Source: Talpa occidentalis
Taxonomy: Eukaryota > Chordata > Mammalia > Eulipotyphla > Talpidae
Direction of reading: 5' to 3'
NCBI RefSeq assembly: GCF_014898055.3
Contig: NW_023601104.1
Span: 44,203,199-44,267,198, forward strand
DNA length: 64,000 bases
Part shown: one piece after another, positions 48,780 to 61,906 of the stretch
Position numbering within the stretch: the first letter of the stretch is position 1
Layout: each line of letters begins with the position of its first letter
Position numbers and translations under genes: made by a program
Notes under the pieces: model-generated
Database searches by the model: none
Told to the model about the DNA's origin: nothing
The model's input: the letters and a program-made list of their open reading frames with translations, nothing else

Positions 48780-51585
48780 TACATTAACTCATTAGTTTTC
48801 CTTTAGTTTAATTATAAATATTAAAGTATAAAGTATATCAATCATTAATATATTTTAAAAGATGATAATAATAGTAATAGCAATGATAAATCTGACAGAT
48901 TAAAACTGTTGAAATAGTCTATGCTGAAATACATGCATTTTAATATATTATTCTTAAATAGATGTTACCATTTCTTTAATACATATCCTCTACAATAACC
49001 TATAGATGAGAAACATCCATTCTTACCAATGCCTTTATAAATGGATGATTTACATGGCATTTCTTGGATTCCCACATTTATTGCTGTCATTACATCATTG
49101 AAAGTCCCATTTAGGATATTTAAGGGATATAGTACTGCATGCCAAAGGGGGAAAAATATTTAAACATTACCTATTTCAAAAACTGAAGCACTACAAAAAT
49201 CTCCCTGGAAGTTCACAACCATACATCTTTTCCTTTGACTTAGTTTCTCTTCCACTACCCTATGATCATAGGGAAGAGCTAACTTAAAATTTTAAGCAAT
49301 TTTACAATATATATTTCAAATATTATTCTAAGATGACTGCTGTAAATAGTGTAAACTTCCTGAAATTTATAAATTATTTTATGATTCATATGTTGTGTTA
49401 TATAATACATATATTTAAGATATGTTATATTATTTATTAATTATGTATTATATGCTAATATGTCTTATTTCATGCTCACAATAACCAAGGCATAGAATAT
49501 TATCTCCAATATAAAAGTAAGGAAATGAAAGTAATTGTGCCAAGGATATATAATTAGCAAGTGCAAAGAGAAATAAGGTGTTTCAAATACCATAGTATTT
49601 CCACTATAACACATACCTTCTAAAAATGTAAAGTTAGGTCAGCTACCAATATAACCATTTTAAAAAGTCATATATCTTAGTTTGATGATAGAAAGTAATT
49701 GCACGATAATTTTGTAAAATACAACTAGCCATTCCATTAATATTACTTCACAGAGCTATTGCAAATCTGACATAAAGTAAAATAAATGATTGACTGTTCT
49801 TGCAGAGAACAGACCACCACAGGTGATGGTTAAGAATTGTGTGGACTATGGGCAAATTTTTTAGAACAAGTTTTCCGATCAACAAAAACACTTAGGAAAA
49901 CTGCCATAAAAAGTAAGTTCAATATCTAATTATATCATTGTAGAGTTATGCACATTTGAAAAATGCTTCATCCTACCCTACAATTACTAAGAGGAAACTA
50001 CACCATTTCAAGAAGTGATTTTTTTTAAAGGGAAATTTTAAAACAAAGGAATCAACAACTTATGATACAAAGTAATAATTGCTTTTCCTTTCAGGTGACT
50101 AACCGTATACACAATCATGTCTCTAAATTGTAAAAATATGCAAAATTGTAAAAATTTGCAAAGGAAAATCTAACATGCTTTAGTCCCAATTGAATATAGT
50201 GAAAGCCAGATTCTGTTTATAGAACATTCTTTATCATTAAAACAGACTAAATCAAGACAAAGGATAAAATAATTCCTTTCAGAAAAAAATGTGAAAGTGA
50301 TCATTTTTTTCAGAGAACTTATGATGATAGGATGAGTGGCAACAATAGTTGGGGTCCAGCTTTACTATAATTTATCCTTTGGTCCATGCATGCAAACAGC
50401 ATACACATTTACTTTTAAATAGTCATTCCCATAAAGTAGGAGACTGACTTATGAAAAACCCTAAGTTTGAAAGCAGACATATCTAATAATTGTAAATAAT
50501 AATTGCAATCATTCTAATATACTTGCACTGCATTTCCATTTTCTAAATTCTAAGTTATGCAAAAGGTCCTACAAACAGTTACAGTGAAACCTCATAATTC
50601 ATTCATCCTTATCATAGGTTTATGCTAATTCAGGATTATAGTAATCCTACTTTGGTCAATACAATTACCATTCAACTTTCTCCATGGATTATATAGAAAT
50701 CTAAAATTGCTACAACTGAATTTTATTAAAAGTTAATTACAGTTTTTTGTATTACATAAAAGTAGATTTATTGACTTTGCCTCTATTCCCAATTATTGTT
50801 ACCAATTTTCTCTAAAATTGCTGTTGTAAGAAAAACGGCACTTGGAATTTTTCTAACTAATCCTTATGTACTAATAGAATATGACTCACAGAATATTGTG
50901 GACCATGCTTGGAATAAAATAGCTTGCAACAACCATGATATCAAATTAAATTTCAAAACTCAGAAGTGTAATCAATGGTGGATGCATAGCTAATTGAAGT
51001 CATTCTAAGGTAAAAAGAGAAACACACCACTGGATATACAACACAGCAAAAAATACAAGGAGCACTGTTGCTATGAGCTGAGAGCAAGATGGACATCACT
51101 GATGACAGCCCCATTCCTAACATACAATACAGTTATCGCCTTTGAGATGCAATTTAGACTGATGCATTAGTCCAGTTTAAATAGTAACTTTATTCCATGT
51201 TTTCACAGAAAACAGAGTTAATTAGAAAATAACTCCTCCTTTATTATGAATCCATAAATCCAATATGAATATAAGATCCACATTTGCACAGTTTTTAAGA
51301 CAATGTGAATTATTCAAGTCAGGGAATGATAAATGTCAAAATGTACATCACATGTACTATATTAAATAAATCTATAGGAAGCATGAAGAATTGTGAGCCA
51401 TTAACTTACTGGCAGAATGAATATGGCAAATGATAAATGAAAAAAATGATAAAAATGTCAAAAATATATGTAACATTTTATTTTAACAATTGTTTTAAAA
51501 TATAAATGGATTAATTTTGGCAGTTGTATGTGTGTTGAAATAATATAACTGGCAAAAATTTTTAAATTGTGGTAATTATATATAA
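48780..51585. other. Unique intron, one faint MIR-like patch
   Basis: AT-rich. The patch at about 49420-49620 (TCCAATATAAAAGTAAGGAAATG) may be MIR. The ORF at 50796-50993 has no recognisable features. Confidence 0.45.
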
Positions 51586-51589
51586 CATA

Positions 51590-53225
51590 AAATTTTCCGT
51601 TTAAGCCATTTCAATAGTATAATTCAGTGGTATTATGTTCACAAGGTTGTGCAAACACATAACTATCTCCAAAATATTTTCATCACTTGAAAGAGAAAGT
51701 CTGTAGGCCATTAAATAAATACCTATACCTCTTCCCGACAGTCCTTAGTAACCTCAAATTTAGTATTTGTTCCTATCAATTTGCCTATTCTAAATCATTT
51801 TATTAAAGCGCAAGCATATAACATCTATCCTTTTGTATCAGGCTTATTACAAATCAGCCTATTTTCTTCATTCATAATGGGAAAAATATCAGAATGTCAT
51901 TTCTTTCCATTGATGAACAATTTTCCATTGTGTCTATACATGTGTGTCATCTGGTGATAGACACAGGCTGTTTCCACCTTTTGGCTATTATGAATAATTT
52001 TGTAACGTGCGCAAGTATGTGCTTACATTCCTGCTTTCAATTCTTTGTGGTATATACTTAGGAGTGGAATTGTTTCTACAATATAACTTTGGAAATACAG
52101 ATGACCTGTTTCCATAGCTGTTTCATCATTTTATATCCACCATACAATTTCTTTACCTCCTAATATGTCTCATATATTTGCATGTATTTACACACACACA
52201 CACATCAAATAGTCATCCTGATGGGTATGAGGGGATATTTGATCGAAGTCTTGTGAAGTACTGATTGGATTTCCCCTAGTAAGAAATGATGTTGGGCATC
52301 TTTTCTTTGTTTTGTTTATTTTCCATGGCGAAATGCCCTTTGCTGGTTTTTTAAATTAGTTTGTATTTTTGTTGTTTTAGTTTATAGAGTTATTAAAGTT
52401 TTTTTCATATATATGACTTGCAATTATTTCAGATAGATGGGTCTATTTCTTGACTCTTATATTCCAATGATCTATATCACTAAATGTCAGTTCTATGCTA
52501 TTTTGATGATTGTAGCTTTGTAGCAATTTTCAAATTTAGGAATTATGAGTCACCAGCTTTGTTCTTTTTCAAGACTGTTTTGGCTACTCAGAGGCCCCTG
52601 TAATTCCATGTATATTTGAAGATTTCATTTCCTGTTTTTGTAAATTAGGCTGTTGTAATTTTAATAAGAATTTAATCTATTGATTGCTTTTGGATGGTAA
52701 TGGTATCATAATAATATTGTCTTCCTACCCAAGAGCATGGGACCACTTCCCACTTACTTAAATCTTCTTTATTCTTCATCTCCTTGGTTAAATTTACTCC
52801 CAGGTATTTTATTATGCAATATGCTATTGTAAATGAAATGTTTTCTTAATCTCTTTATGGGATTGTTCATTGCTAATGTATGTAAACATACTAAGTTTTG
52901 TGCATTTGGTTTTCATCTAAAAGTTTGCTGAATTATTGGCCTAAGTAGTTTCTTGTAGATCCTTTGGGATTTCCTATATATGAAATCACACCATGTGCAG
53001 ACAGAGGTAGTTTTATTTCTTCTTTTTCAATTTGAGTACTTTTAAAACATTTTTGACTGCTCAATTATTCTGGCAAGAACTACCAGTACAGTGAAAATAG
53101 CAGTAGTGAAAACACAATTCCTTGTACTGGTCTTGACCTTATGGATAAAGCTTTCATTGTTTCACTTGGTGGATGTTAGCTATGGGTATGCCTTTATCAT
53201 GTATTCTTTATCATGTTGGAAAAGA
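51590..53225 (-). mobile_element. Old L1 remnant on the NOVA1 sense strand
   Basis: The plus strand carries reversed L1 wording: CTGCTTTCAATTCTTTGTGG at about 52040, TACTTAGGAGTGGAATTG, CCTTTTGGCTATTATGAATA and TGTAGCTTTGTAGCAATTTTC near 52510. It runs from the 3'UTR (left) into ORF2 (right). A short (CA)n lies at 52191-52204. The ORF at 53091-53309 is accidental. Confidence 0.82.
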
Positions 53226-53649
53226 AAACAGCAAGAAAGAAAATATAAACCTATCATTAACACATTGCACAAATCTATACCCTCCCTTTGCAGTATAGTT
53301 TTCCAATGATGCTGAGAACAAGTAGCAAAATATCTTTTTAACAACTTTAGTATGCCACACTGAATTCAGAGAAAAATGTGAATCTGGGGCTGGAAGTGAG
53401 GCTCACATACTCATCAAAGTTCTTAAACTCACTTGCTAAGAAATACTTTTGTATTCTCTGATGAAAACAGTAGATCGGGCATTTCAACATTGAGGATAAT
53501 AGGATTTTATATTAAGGAATATCAGAATATATTAATTATAGGGGATAAAGATGATAAATGAAAATGGATTATACATTTAACATTGGTTCAACTTACTCTC
53601 AAAACAGGTAACTACTGTTTAGATGAGTAACTACCTTACTTGTTAGTTT

Positions 53650-54185
53650 AAAAAATACATGTTTCAGAAAATGGCAAAACAGTTCCTAAATATTTTTCTG
53701 CATTTCCAATTCTTGTTTCATCTAAAACCTCTCTCCTGCCTTTTTCTGTTATTCTCGACTACTAAAATGCTATGGATACAGGCTGGCACCTGGAGGAATT
53801 CCAGGCTAAATGTTAACCAGGATGCAACAGAAAGTGATTTCCTGTCATATATTCACACACTATCACAGGAATACATAACTCTCCATGAGCTAAACCTCCT
53901 GACCCTCTCGATACTCCTTCTTCACTTCTAATCCACTTGAAGACAGATTCTTGGACTCCTGGTCACCTACTGGCCTCTGATTTATGTGAAGACAGGCAAC
54001 TGGCTCTCTGTCATTCACTGGCCTCTCTTCCTCCAGAAGGGATCTTTGGTGCCTGTTCATTCTCTACGCTGTTTCTGGCCTCCTGTCTTTACTTATGGAC
54101 CTGCCCATGTAAATAAATCCTTGAGTATCCTTCAGTTAGTTCATATGTGTCTACTGTTTCCCTAACTAGTGACTAACTCTATACC
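53650..54185 (+). repeat. Possible old ERVL-type LTR
   Basis: AATAAATCC (54112) followed by CTGTTTCCCTAACTAGTGAC resembles the ends of some ERVL LTRs, and the region has LTR-like pyrimidine-rich composition. Boundaries are not visible. Low confidence; unique sequence is the alternative. Confidence 0.3.
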
Positions 54186-54335
54186 ACAGTCTCTCACTAT
54201 CCCTAGGTCTTTCCATTAAAGCCCCCCACATCATTTTAAGTAACAGAAAAGGTCAATGGTACCACACCTGTAAAATAAGCTGAACTACTGATATAACCTA
54301 ATTGATTCACCTTCCTATAAGAGGCTCATATTCTT

Positions 54336-54336
54336 A

Positions 54337-54370
<34 letters not shown>

Positions 54371-54371
54371 T
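54336..54371. repeat. (TG)n microsatellite
   Basis: About 17 TG units with one A interruption near the right end. Confidence 0.95.
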
Positions 54372-54889
54372 ATTCTTATATAGTGGGATCTAAGTTCCTA
54401 GCAGAAATCTGTCCTCCAGTCATCATCATCAGATTATTATGCTCACGACCCCATAATTGATAGAATTCCCTACTCTTCTCTATCCTCTTAAACCTCTTCA
54501 TTGTTACCTCATTTTCAACAGATGGTTCCCAACTAAAACCTGTTTTAAGAATGTGCCCTGTAGTTCTGTCCCATGAAAAAATTTGAATATCTTTAGTTCT
54601 TTGTGTTGATGTGACCCTTTCAACTGCTGTAGTTTTTTTTTCTCAAATGATAGGTTACTACTGTTAGATATTTTCCCTGATCTACTTTGTCATTCCAATG
54701 TTCTTTTTTTGTCATCAATTCTTTTTCTTTCAAAGTTTTTGAAAACAAAAACTAAACAGGTATATACATACAAAAGTAAAATCAGATGCTAAAGTTTTCT
54801 CAACAAGGCAGAATGAAAGGATAGCGACACCGTCCTAGTCCAAGCCATTAATGTCTTTAAATAAGACCATTACTAACCGCTTGTTTCAC

Positions 54890-55485
54890 TTCTTGTGCTT
54901 CATCAATCTACTCCTTGATCAAAGTAATGTCTTAAATATGCAATCATATATCATTTACATTTTAAAAATCAATATATTCTCAGAGTTAAATCCAAACTCT
55001 TTACTCCAGTTTTCAAAACCCGTAATGTTTTGGCCTCTCCCTAGTTCTCATTCTTCATCTCATATTACTCGCCCTCTTTTTTCTTCACTCCAGGGAGTGG
55101 AGTCATTTTTAGTTCCTGGAACATCCACATTTATTCTCCTTTCTTTTCCTACTGATCTCTACCTCAAAGCACTCTTACTCCGGCTTTTCCAATAGCAGAT
55201 CTTTACTCATGAAGATACTGACTCAAGGACACTGCATCAGAGAGGGTTTTCTTAACAATCATATGACAACCTTCTCCAAATCACTAACACTTTATGCTTC
55301 TTTACTTTCTCCCTAACTCTTATATCACTTTCTGAAATTCTTGTTTGTTGTAATTTTACTTCATTTTCTGTCTCTCCCCCTTAGAACAAAGGCCCAAGAG
55401 GGCAGAAACTGTTTTGTTCACAGCTGTATTCTTAATTCAGTACTTAACATACTTCTATTAAAGAATTACTCAATAATGAATTAAA
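54890..55485 (+). repeat. L2 LINE fragment with 3' end
   Basis: TTTTGGCCTCTCCCTAGTTC near 55029 and GGCAGAAACTGTTTTGTTC near 55401, then the terminal ATTAAAGAATTACTCAATAA, follow L2 order. The 114-codon ORF at 54851-55195 falls within it and is not a gene. Confidence 0.65.
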
Positions 55486-55589
55486 ACTATGGCTTTGGAT
55501 AAATTGCATTTCAATAGTTTATTAATTCAGATAGGTTACTTACAAACTATAGTAGCAGCTCTGCTGCCCACCTGACTATGCAGGCATTT

Positions 55590-55839
55590 CTTTTTTTTTT
55601 TTAAGATTTATTTTTTATTTATACAATAGCTGGGGTATAGGCCAGAGGCACGGGAGGGTGAGAAGATTCACCAGAGTGGGGAGCAGAACAGGCAGACAGA
55701 TGGAAAGCACTACTGAGGGTAGCAGCAGGCAGGACAGGAGAGGTCTGTCACACCATGTGGGAATCTCCCTGGCCTCAGGGAATGAAACCTGAGCTGCAGA
55801 GGCTGTGCTCATCCTGCTGAGCCAGCCACTGGGGAGGCC
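55590..55839 (-). mobile_element. tRNA-derived SINE, older diverged copy
   Basis: Flanked by TATGCAGGCATTT at 55577-55589 and 55840-55852, a perfect 13-bp duplication. The tRNA-like head is diverged (B box region GGTTTCATTCCC on the minus strand), and the tail is a polyT at 55591-55602 followed by TTATTTTTTATTTATAC. Confidence 0.92.
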
Positions 55840-56187
55840 TATGCAGGCATTTAATTCACAAAACTTTTCCCTTCCTAAAGCAGCAGTGGTATCTCTACTG
55901 TGACTATGCAAGTCCCTCTCTTATTCCTTCTCCTGAACCTAATAAACATGTCCTTTTCAAATGTAAAAAAATAAAACAGAAAACCTACTGTATATATCTA
56001 AAGAAAAAGGAAAATATATACAGAGGGATGTATTGAACACATGAATTGTCAATGCCACCAGGTAAAGGAAAGATAATAATTATTAGGTTATCTTTTATTT
56101 ACGAGGGATCATTATTACATAACGTAACCTACTGAAATCTACTAATGAATATATCAGCCATACAAGTCTATTTCAAAAGATCATGAT

Positions 56188-56454
56188 TGTGCCTCCCTGG
56201 AGGCGCAGGGGTTAAGACGCAACCTATGAAGCAATCCGCAGCCACTGCAGCATGAGTTCGATTCCCGGCAGGCCAGCGAGAAACCCACATGGTGGGACAG
56301 ACCTCTTCTGTCTTGCCCGCTGCTCCCCTCAGTAGTTTACTTTGGTCCATCTGCCTGTTCTATTCCCTGCTCTGTCTCTGGTGAATCCTCTTACCCCCCA
56401 TATCGCTGGCCTGTACCCCAATTCTTGTATAAAAATAAATAAATCTTTAAAAAA
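56188..56454 (+). mobile_element. tRNA-derived SINE, older subfamily
   Basis: The head GCCTCCCTGGAGGCGCAGG and a good B box AGTTCGATTCCC are followed by GGCAGGCCAGCGAG. Perfect flanks AAAAGATCATGAT lie at 56175-56187 and 56455-56467. Confidence 0.92.
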
Positions 56455-57402
56455 AAAAGATCATGATCTTCCTACCTATTCTTTTAGAACTAGGGCTGGG
56501 AATTTGGCTGAATGCCAAATTCTATTTTAACCCACTTACAATTATTCTTTCTAAGGTATCCCCATTTCAATAGGATAATTTTACAAAAGGGTTTCATAGG
56601 GGAAAAGATCCAAATAAATCAATTGCCTAAACTGGGAGATTAAGGTATACAGTTGAAAGTTTCCAATTAAACTTAATCACTGTCATGAAAAAATATTAAA
56701 CCCTGACCATAAACTGAGGGGTTTTTTAAAACAATGTTGTTGCATATCAAAGTGTGGCATTTTAGGTTTGGCATCTATTAGAACGTTTTTAACTACACAC
56801 TGCTATGAAAACTAAAAAATGTCTATACCATAAAATTTTTTAACCAGATTCTGCTAGATTATTCTGAACTGAACCAAAGGTTTAATATATTGATCACGAC
56901 CACTTCAATCTAAATATTCTAAAATGTTATTTTAAATAAGAGTATACATCTCTACTTAATAGATGGAGAAAAGTAATAATATAGGATATTTTTAAAGGGA
57001 CGTGACAAATATTATTTGTTTACTCAATGAGTTTCTAATACGCCCAAAGGAAACATTATTTATAAACTTCTATAATCAAACAAAATATTCTGAGAATAAA
57101 TTTCACTGTATTACTGAAAGAGTAAAAAAAAATTTCTCTAAAGGAAAACTATTTCCAGTTTTTCGTATTGGTAAGTCAAGATTACAGACATCTGCATATC
57201 TTAGAAGCAAACATATTATATTAGCCACCTGAAATATCACTGAAACATAAATGAATACAACACAAACATGACACTCAGTAAATTAATCTGAATACAAAAC
57301 AAATCACATTTCTCATTTTTTTTTAAATAAGGGTTCTCAATAGGAATATTAAAGAAAAATTTCTGTGAATTGACTTAAAAGAATAAACATTTTAGAAATA
57401 TA

Positions 57403-57406
57403 CCTC
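57403..57406. repeat. 4-bp target duplication (CCTC), left
   Basis: CCTC directly precedes the LTR; the same four bases follow it at 57881-57884. Confidence 0.7.
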
Positions 57407-57880
57407 TGTTAGGGGGAAAAGGATGTCCTAAAGCTAATCCCATACAGGCTTTGTGGACTCCACCCCCACCCCAGACCAAAGCCATCAGGACATTGGGAAA
57501 GAGGAATCCCATCACCACCAAAGGGAAGGTTGCTGGAACCTGAGGGTGGGGTTAAGCAGCCAGGTTGGTATAAAGCCAGACATGTGGGCTTTGGAGGGGT
57601 CCCCCCATTTTGACTCTCTGGCAGCTCACAGTGTCCGGCCAGCTCGGAGAGTGCTTTTCGGGTTTCCAGCTCGGCGGATTGGGTAGGATGCATTGAAGAC
57701 TTTATTTCCCTATTTTCTCCCTGAGTTGTACATTTTCCTTATTTCCTTTTCCCTTGTAAATAAACCTTTTATTAACCTTTTGTGTATGCCTGTAGTGGAG
57801 TATTAGTAAGTCCCTTGTAAGTGCGCGGGTGAGGACCCACAGCCAGGCAACCCATTCAATATCGGGGCTGCCCTATAACA
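57407..57880 (+). mobile_element. Solo LTR of an endogenous retrovirus (ERV1/gammaretrovirus-like)
   Basis: The 474-bp unit begins TGTTAGGG and ends CCCTATAACA, so it has TG...CA termini with an imperfect inverted repeat, and a 4-bp CCTC duplication on each side. A TATA-like TATAAAG is at 57569-57575 and an AATAAA at 57759-57764, about 190 bp apart, in the order expected of U3, R and U5. It is more GC-rich than the intron around it. No internal retroviral sequence is present, which is the product of recombination between two LTRs. The 4-bp duplication and LTR size favour ERV1. It lies antisense to NOVA1. Confidence 0.85.
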
Positions 57881-57884
57881 CCTC

Positions 57885-58138
57885 TTGTAGTCTTACAGTT
57901 GAGCATATTCAAAATTAGAGCCCAACAATCTAAAACCTTACATTAAAGTGTGTATATAAGGTATAGCAACCTGGACTTTCTTCTCAATCTAATTTCCAAT
58001 AATGCATGAGGGAAAACTCCTATTGATAGGAAACTTTTAAGCTATAGGCTACTATTCTGTATATGTAACTCAAAAAGGAAAAAAAATAAAATGATATAGA
58101 AACTCCAGAGGTAATAGCAGTGTGTAGTTCGTAAAAAA
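57885..58138. other. Short unique intron
   Basis: Nothing recognised. Confidence 0.4.
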
Positions 58139-58148
58139 AATTGTAAGG

Positions 58149-58457
58149 GGCCTCCCCAGTGGCGCAGCGGTTGAGCGCTGGGTTGCGAACCTGCCCGCAG
58201 CCTCTGCAGCGCCGGTTCGATCCCCGGCTGCTCCCCGGCCACCGGAGGAGGGTCCCACATGGCGCGCAGACCTCTCCTGCCGCCCGCTGCTCCCCTCAGC
58301 AGTGTACTTCGGTCCTTCTGCCTGCTCTGCTCCCCGCTCTGGCTCTGGTGAATTCTCTCACCCTCCCGTGCTTCTGACTGTACCCAGTGCATGTATAAAC
58401 AAAACAAACAAATAAATAAATATAAATAAACATGCCTCTATAAAAAAAAAAAAAAAG
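58149..58457 (+). mobile_element. tRNA-derived SINE, youngest-looking copy
   Basis: The copy has an intact A box (TGGCGCAGCGG at 58160-58170) and B box (GGTTCGATCC at 58214-58223), the RNA polymerase III promoter of tRNA-derived SINEs. Head, middle GGCTGCTCCCCGGCCACCGG and tail with AAACAAATAAATAAAT all match the other young copies. Flanks AATTGTAAGG at 58139-58148 and 58458-58467 are identical. It is antisense to NOVA1. Confidence 0.95.
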
Positions 58458-58467
58458 AATTGTAAGG

Positions 58468-59443
58468 ACAGTGACTACTCTTAGCCTAGAGAAAATATAC
58501 ATGGACTTGAGGCACTCTGTTTTCCCTAGATAGCATGTTAGCAGAAGACTTATACAATCTGCTCATTACATGCTCAAATTGAGACCTAGAGTTCTTAAAA
58601 GCCATAGTATTTGGTAATACTATATTACTGTGACAAGGCTTTCTCACCATGTAATTTCTCACATGCCACATGTTTATCAATATCTGGACATTTTCCTATT
58701 AATTCCATCTACTTTCAAATAGGTCACCTCTGTTTTTAAGTCTTCTTAGACTTAAAGGATGTATCCATCCTTTCCTTTACTAATTTCTATTCATCTTGAA
58801 ACTCTAGCCAGTTAAGAATGTCCCAAAGTGGAACCTGGTCTTCATAGTCTAAGTTTAAGCACTCTTCCTATGTGTACCCAGCAGTGTCCTTCAGCACAGC
58901 AGCAAATATTATGATTATAAGTGCCCATTCACTAGCCTATCTAGTCCACAAACATGTAAACTCTATGTTTATATTTCATCCTTACACCAATAGCTTTCTG
59001 CCACATGTATGTGTCTAATACTTTAAAAAAATTGTGATTTAATAATTGACTGAATATATAGATGGTAGTTATTAGCTCTGTGAAGCTAACCAAATGGGTC
59101 TTACTTAATCTGAATTGTAAGTCATATGAAGCCCATCAGCAGATGTGCAGTAAAAAGGCGACATTCTAGGAAGAGAGAAGTACATGTGTAAAGGTAGGAA
59201 GTTTGGAAAGAGAAGGTCAGTGAGAAGCAGGATCTCCCATATAAGCAATTTGATGAGTTTGGGGGAAAAAGTTTAAGGGGAATATGCAAAGAGAGAAAGA
59301 TTAAAAAACAATAAGAATAAGAATCCAGATCATGCAAGGCATTTATAAGAAAAACAGGCATATCATGAATTGAATAATATGAAAAAATTGGTTAGTTTTG
59401 TAGTTGCCACTTTAAGAAAATTACGTATTAGAATTACCTTTTT
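58468..59443. other. Unique intron
   Basis: Nothing recognised. ORFs at 58486-58680 and 59122-59361 are unremarkable. Confidence 0.45.
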
Positions 59444-59457
59444 AAAAGAAAAGCATA

Positions 59458-59755
59458 GGGCCTCCCCAGTGGCGCAGTGGTTGAGCGCTGTGTTACAAAG
59501 CTGCCCGCAGCCTCTGCAGCGCTGGTTCGATCCCAGGCTGCTCCCCGACCACCAGGGGAGGGTCCCACATGGTGCACAGACCTCTCCTGCCACCCGCTGC
59601 TCCCCTCAGCAGTGTACTTCAGTCCTTCTGCCTGCTATGCTCCCTGCTCTGGCTCTGGTGAATTCTCTCACCCTCCCGCTCTTCTGACTGTACCCAGTGC
59701 TTGTATAAATAAATAAATAAATAAAATCTTAAAAAAAAAAAGTTAAAAAAAAGAG
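59458..59755 (+). mobile_element. tRNA-derived SINE, intermediate copy
   Basis: The head GGGCCTCCCCAGTGGCGCAG and B box GGTTCGATCC are kept, with CpG decay (CCGACCACCAGGGGAGG). Perfect 14-bp flanks AAAAGAAAAGCATA at 59444-59457 and 59756-59769. ORFs of 105 and 79 codons here are shadows of the GC-rich body. Confidence 0.94.
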
Positions 59756-59769
59756 AAAAGAAAAGCATA

Positions 59770-61875
59770 ATGTGTTATATGTTTCATGAAAAATAAGAAT
59801 CTCTAAAGATTTTTGAGGCAAATAACTACATTTAATGCCTTCCCCTCTGAATGATTCACAATGCATATTAGCATATTAACAGTATTAAGTCCTACAAGGA
59901 AGCACCCCATTGAAATGTTTATTAGTAAATTTACCCATGGCACCTTTTTGTATGTAAAAACTATTAGCATTCTGTCCAAACAAGCAGTATTATATAGAAC
60001 ATACTCTCCAAAACTAAAATGTCACAAATGAAATTCATAAATAATTTTGAAAAGGTAACAGCTCACTATTATTTGTAGACTATAATAAGATGTTAAAAAA
60101 GGAAAATACAGTATCACTTAAAGGTTGGATATAATTTCCCACTATCACTGTTTTGGGATTGCTAAAACAATATCATTTTCATTTTGCTAATATATCTGGG
60201 AGCAAAGAAAATAGAGACCACATAACAGTACAATTGTTTGGGGAGATGGGCTAGATGTAGATTTAACTGCATATGAACAAATATGCAAATCCTATGTATA
60301 AATATATGAAACATGCAATATTAATAGTTGATGTATGTCAAGTATTATAATTGTCTTTTTAAATAGAAAATTGACTGAAAGTATACTTAATTAAAGGAAT
60401 CAACATTCATTAGAATTTAGACATTAATTTTTAAGTATAAAGAACAGCAAGATTGTAGGTTCTTATTAATACACCTAAGAAGTCTTTTTTTAATTATTAT
60501 TTTATTAAGAAAAAGATTTAGATATTATTGGTAAAGAATCACTTTAACACAAAATATTCAACCATTCTTTTCTCATGTTTCTCATCTATGAAAAGGAAAA
60601 ACTCATATAACTTATAAGTTTATATCACCACATGTTATAATAGCTACAAGTATTTTGTGAAATATTTCAGATTACAACAAAATGAAAAATTTAAGTTATA
60701 TTAGCAGTTCAAACAAATGGAATTAACTAACTCAGTATCTTCAATACTGCTAACATGAGGAAAATAGTGTATTTTTACTGTTGCTCAACTTTAACAGAAA
60801 TTACCTCCTTCCTTCTTTTTTGTCTTTCATTATTTTGTATTTCTTTTACAGAACCTGCTGCTGGACTGAATGTTATTTACCTTTTTAATCACAGATATTA
60901 TATGAACTGCGTTTCATCTTATAACATGAGCTTTTCTATATTTGTAAGATTCTTGCTAACATGCCATGGAATATAATGGGATTTTCAGACTTTAATTTTA
61001 GCCTGTGATGCTAAAGATGCAGCTGTTCATTTTCAAATCATCCCAGGTTTTAAAGCCATAGTAAAGTTAAAAAACAAATCTATTTCCGCTACTTTTCACT
61101 GTATTTAAGTATTAAAAAAGTCATTATGTAGTACTAAAATTTGTTAACTTGCTAAAACCATATTTTCAAGAGAAAACAGATATTTAGAATATGACTAACA
61201 TGAAAATGTAAATTTTATCACAGGTTATGCATACTACTGATTTGAAAAATAATGCTTCTAGATATTAAAATAGCAACTCTATAGTTAACTACATTGCAAT
61301 AACTGGAAAATTAAGGATTTAAATTTACTGTCCAGTAAAGTTCAAAAATAGACAATGACATTTTATAAATTAAAACTGTTCTCACAACTATAACTTTCCA
61401 TCTCACCTGAACTGACAATGATATATATAACAACACTCAAATTTTGTGCTATCATTCTCACAATTAGATTTTGAATAACAAGATAAATTGCTTAGCTTTT
61501 TTAAAAATAAATAAAAATAAACAGAAATAAACTGTTTTGCTAAGCAATGTTCTTTCTAGCTGTTTTCACCTCAAATATGGACCAATCGAGGATTACAAAT
61601 CATAAGTATTTCTAGTCATGTCTTCTTAGTCAGTCTCCTTTATTCTCCTAGTAGACATGTATAAGAGTCCTGTTTCCATATGGGCTCTCCAAAACAGAAT
61701 TTAACATATAATTTTTTACTTTTGTAGACTCAAACCAAAGACAGCCAAGATCAAACTGGGGGAATCTCCAACATATATGATAAAAGCTAGGTTAGTATCT
61801 ATTACTTACTCCTTAACATATGAAATGCTTCAAAATCCTTAACCTGTGACCATTTCACCATTCTCTTGTGCATGT
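59770..61875. other. Unique AT-rich intron
   Basis: Nothing recognised; the ORF at 60755-60976 has no supporting feature. Confidence 0.5.
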
Positions 61876-61876
61876 G

Positions 61877-61906
61877 CGTGCACACACACACACACACACA
61901 CACACC
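61877..61906. repeat. (CA)n microsatellite
   Basis: About 13 CA units within a GTGCATGTGCGTG-(CA)n context. Confidence 0.92.

Noticed and set aside
53659..53931. 90-codon ORF as a gene
   Set aside because: No recognised domain, no exon structure, and it overlaps a probable old LTR.
58160..58223. Functional tRNA gene
   Set aside because: A and B boxes are present, but no tRNA cloverleaf is closed by an acceptor stem, and the unit carries a SINE body and A-tail.
58042..58407. 121-codon minus-strand ORF and similar ORFs at 35783-36096, 43027-43320 and 59370-59716
   Set aside because: All are shadows of the GC-rich body of tRNA-derived SINEs; the same peptide pieces recur in each copy.
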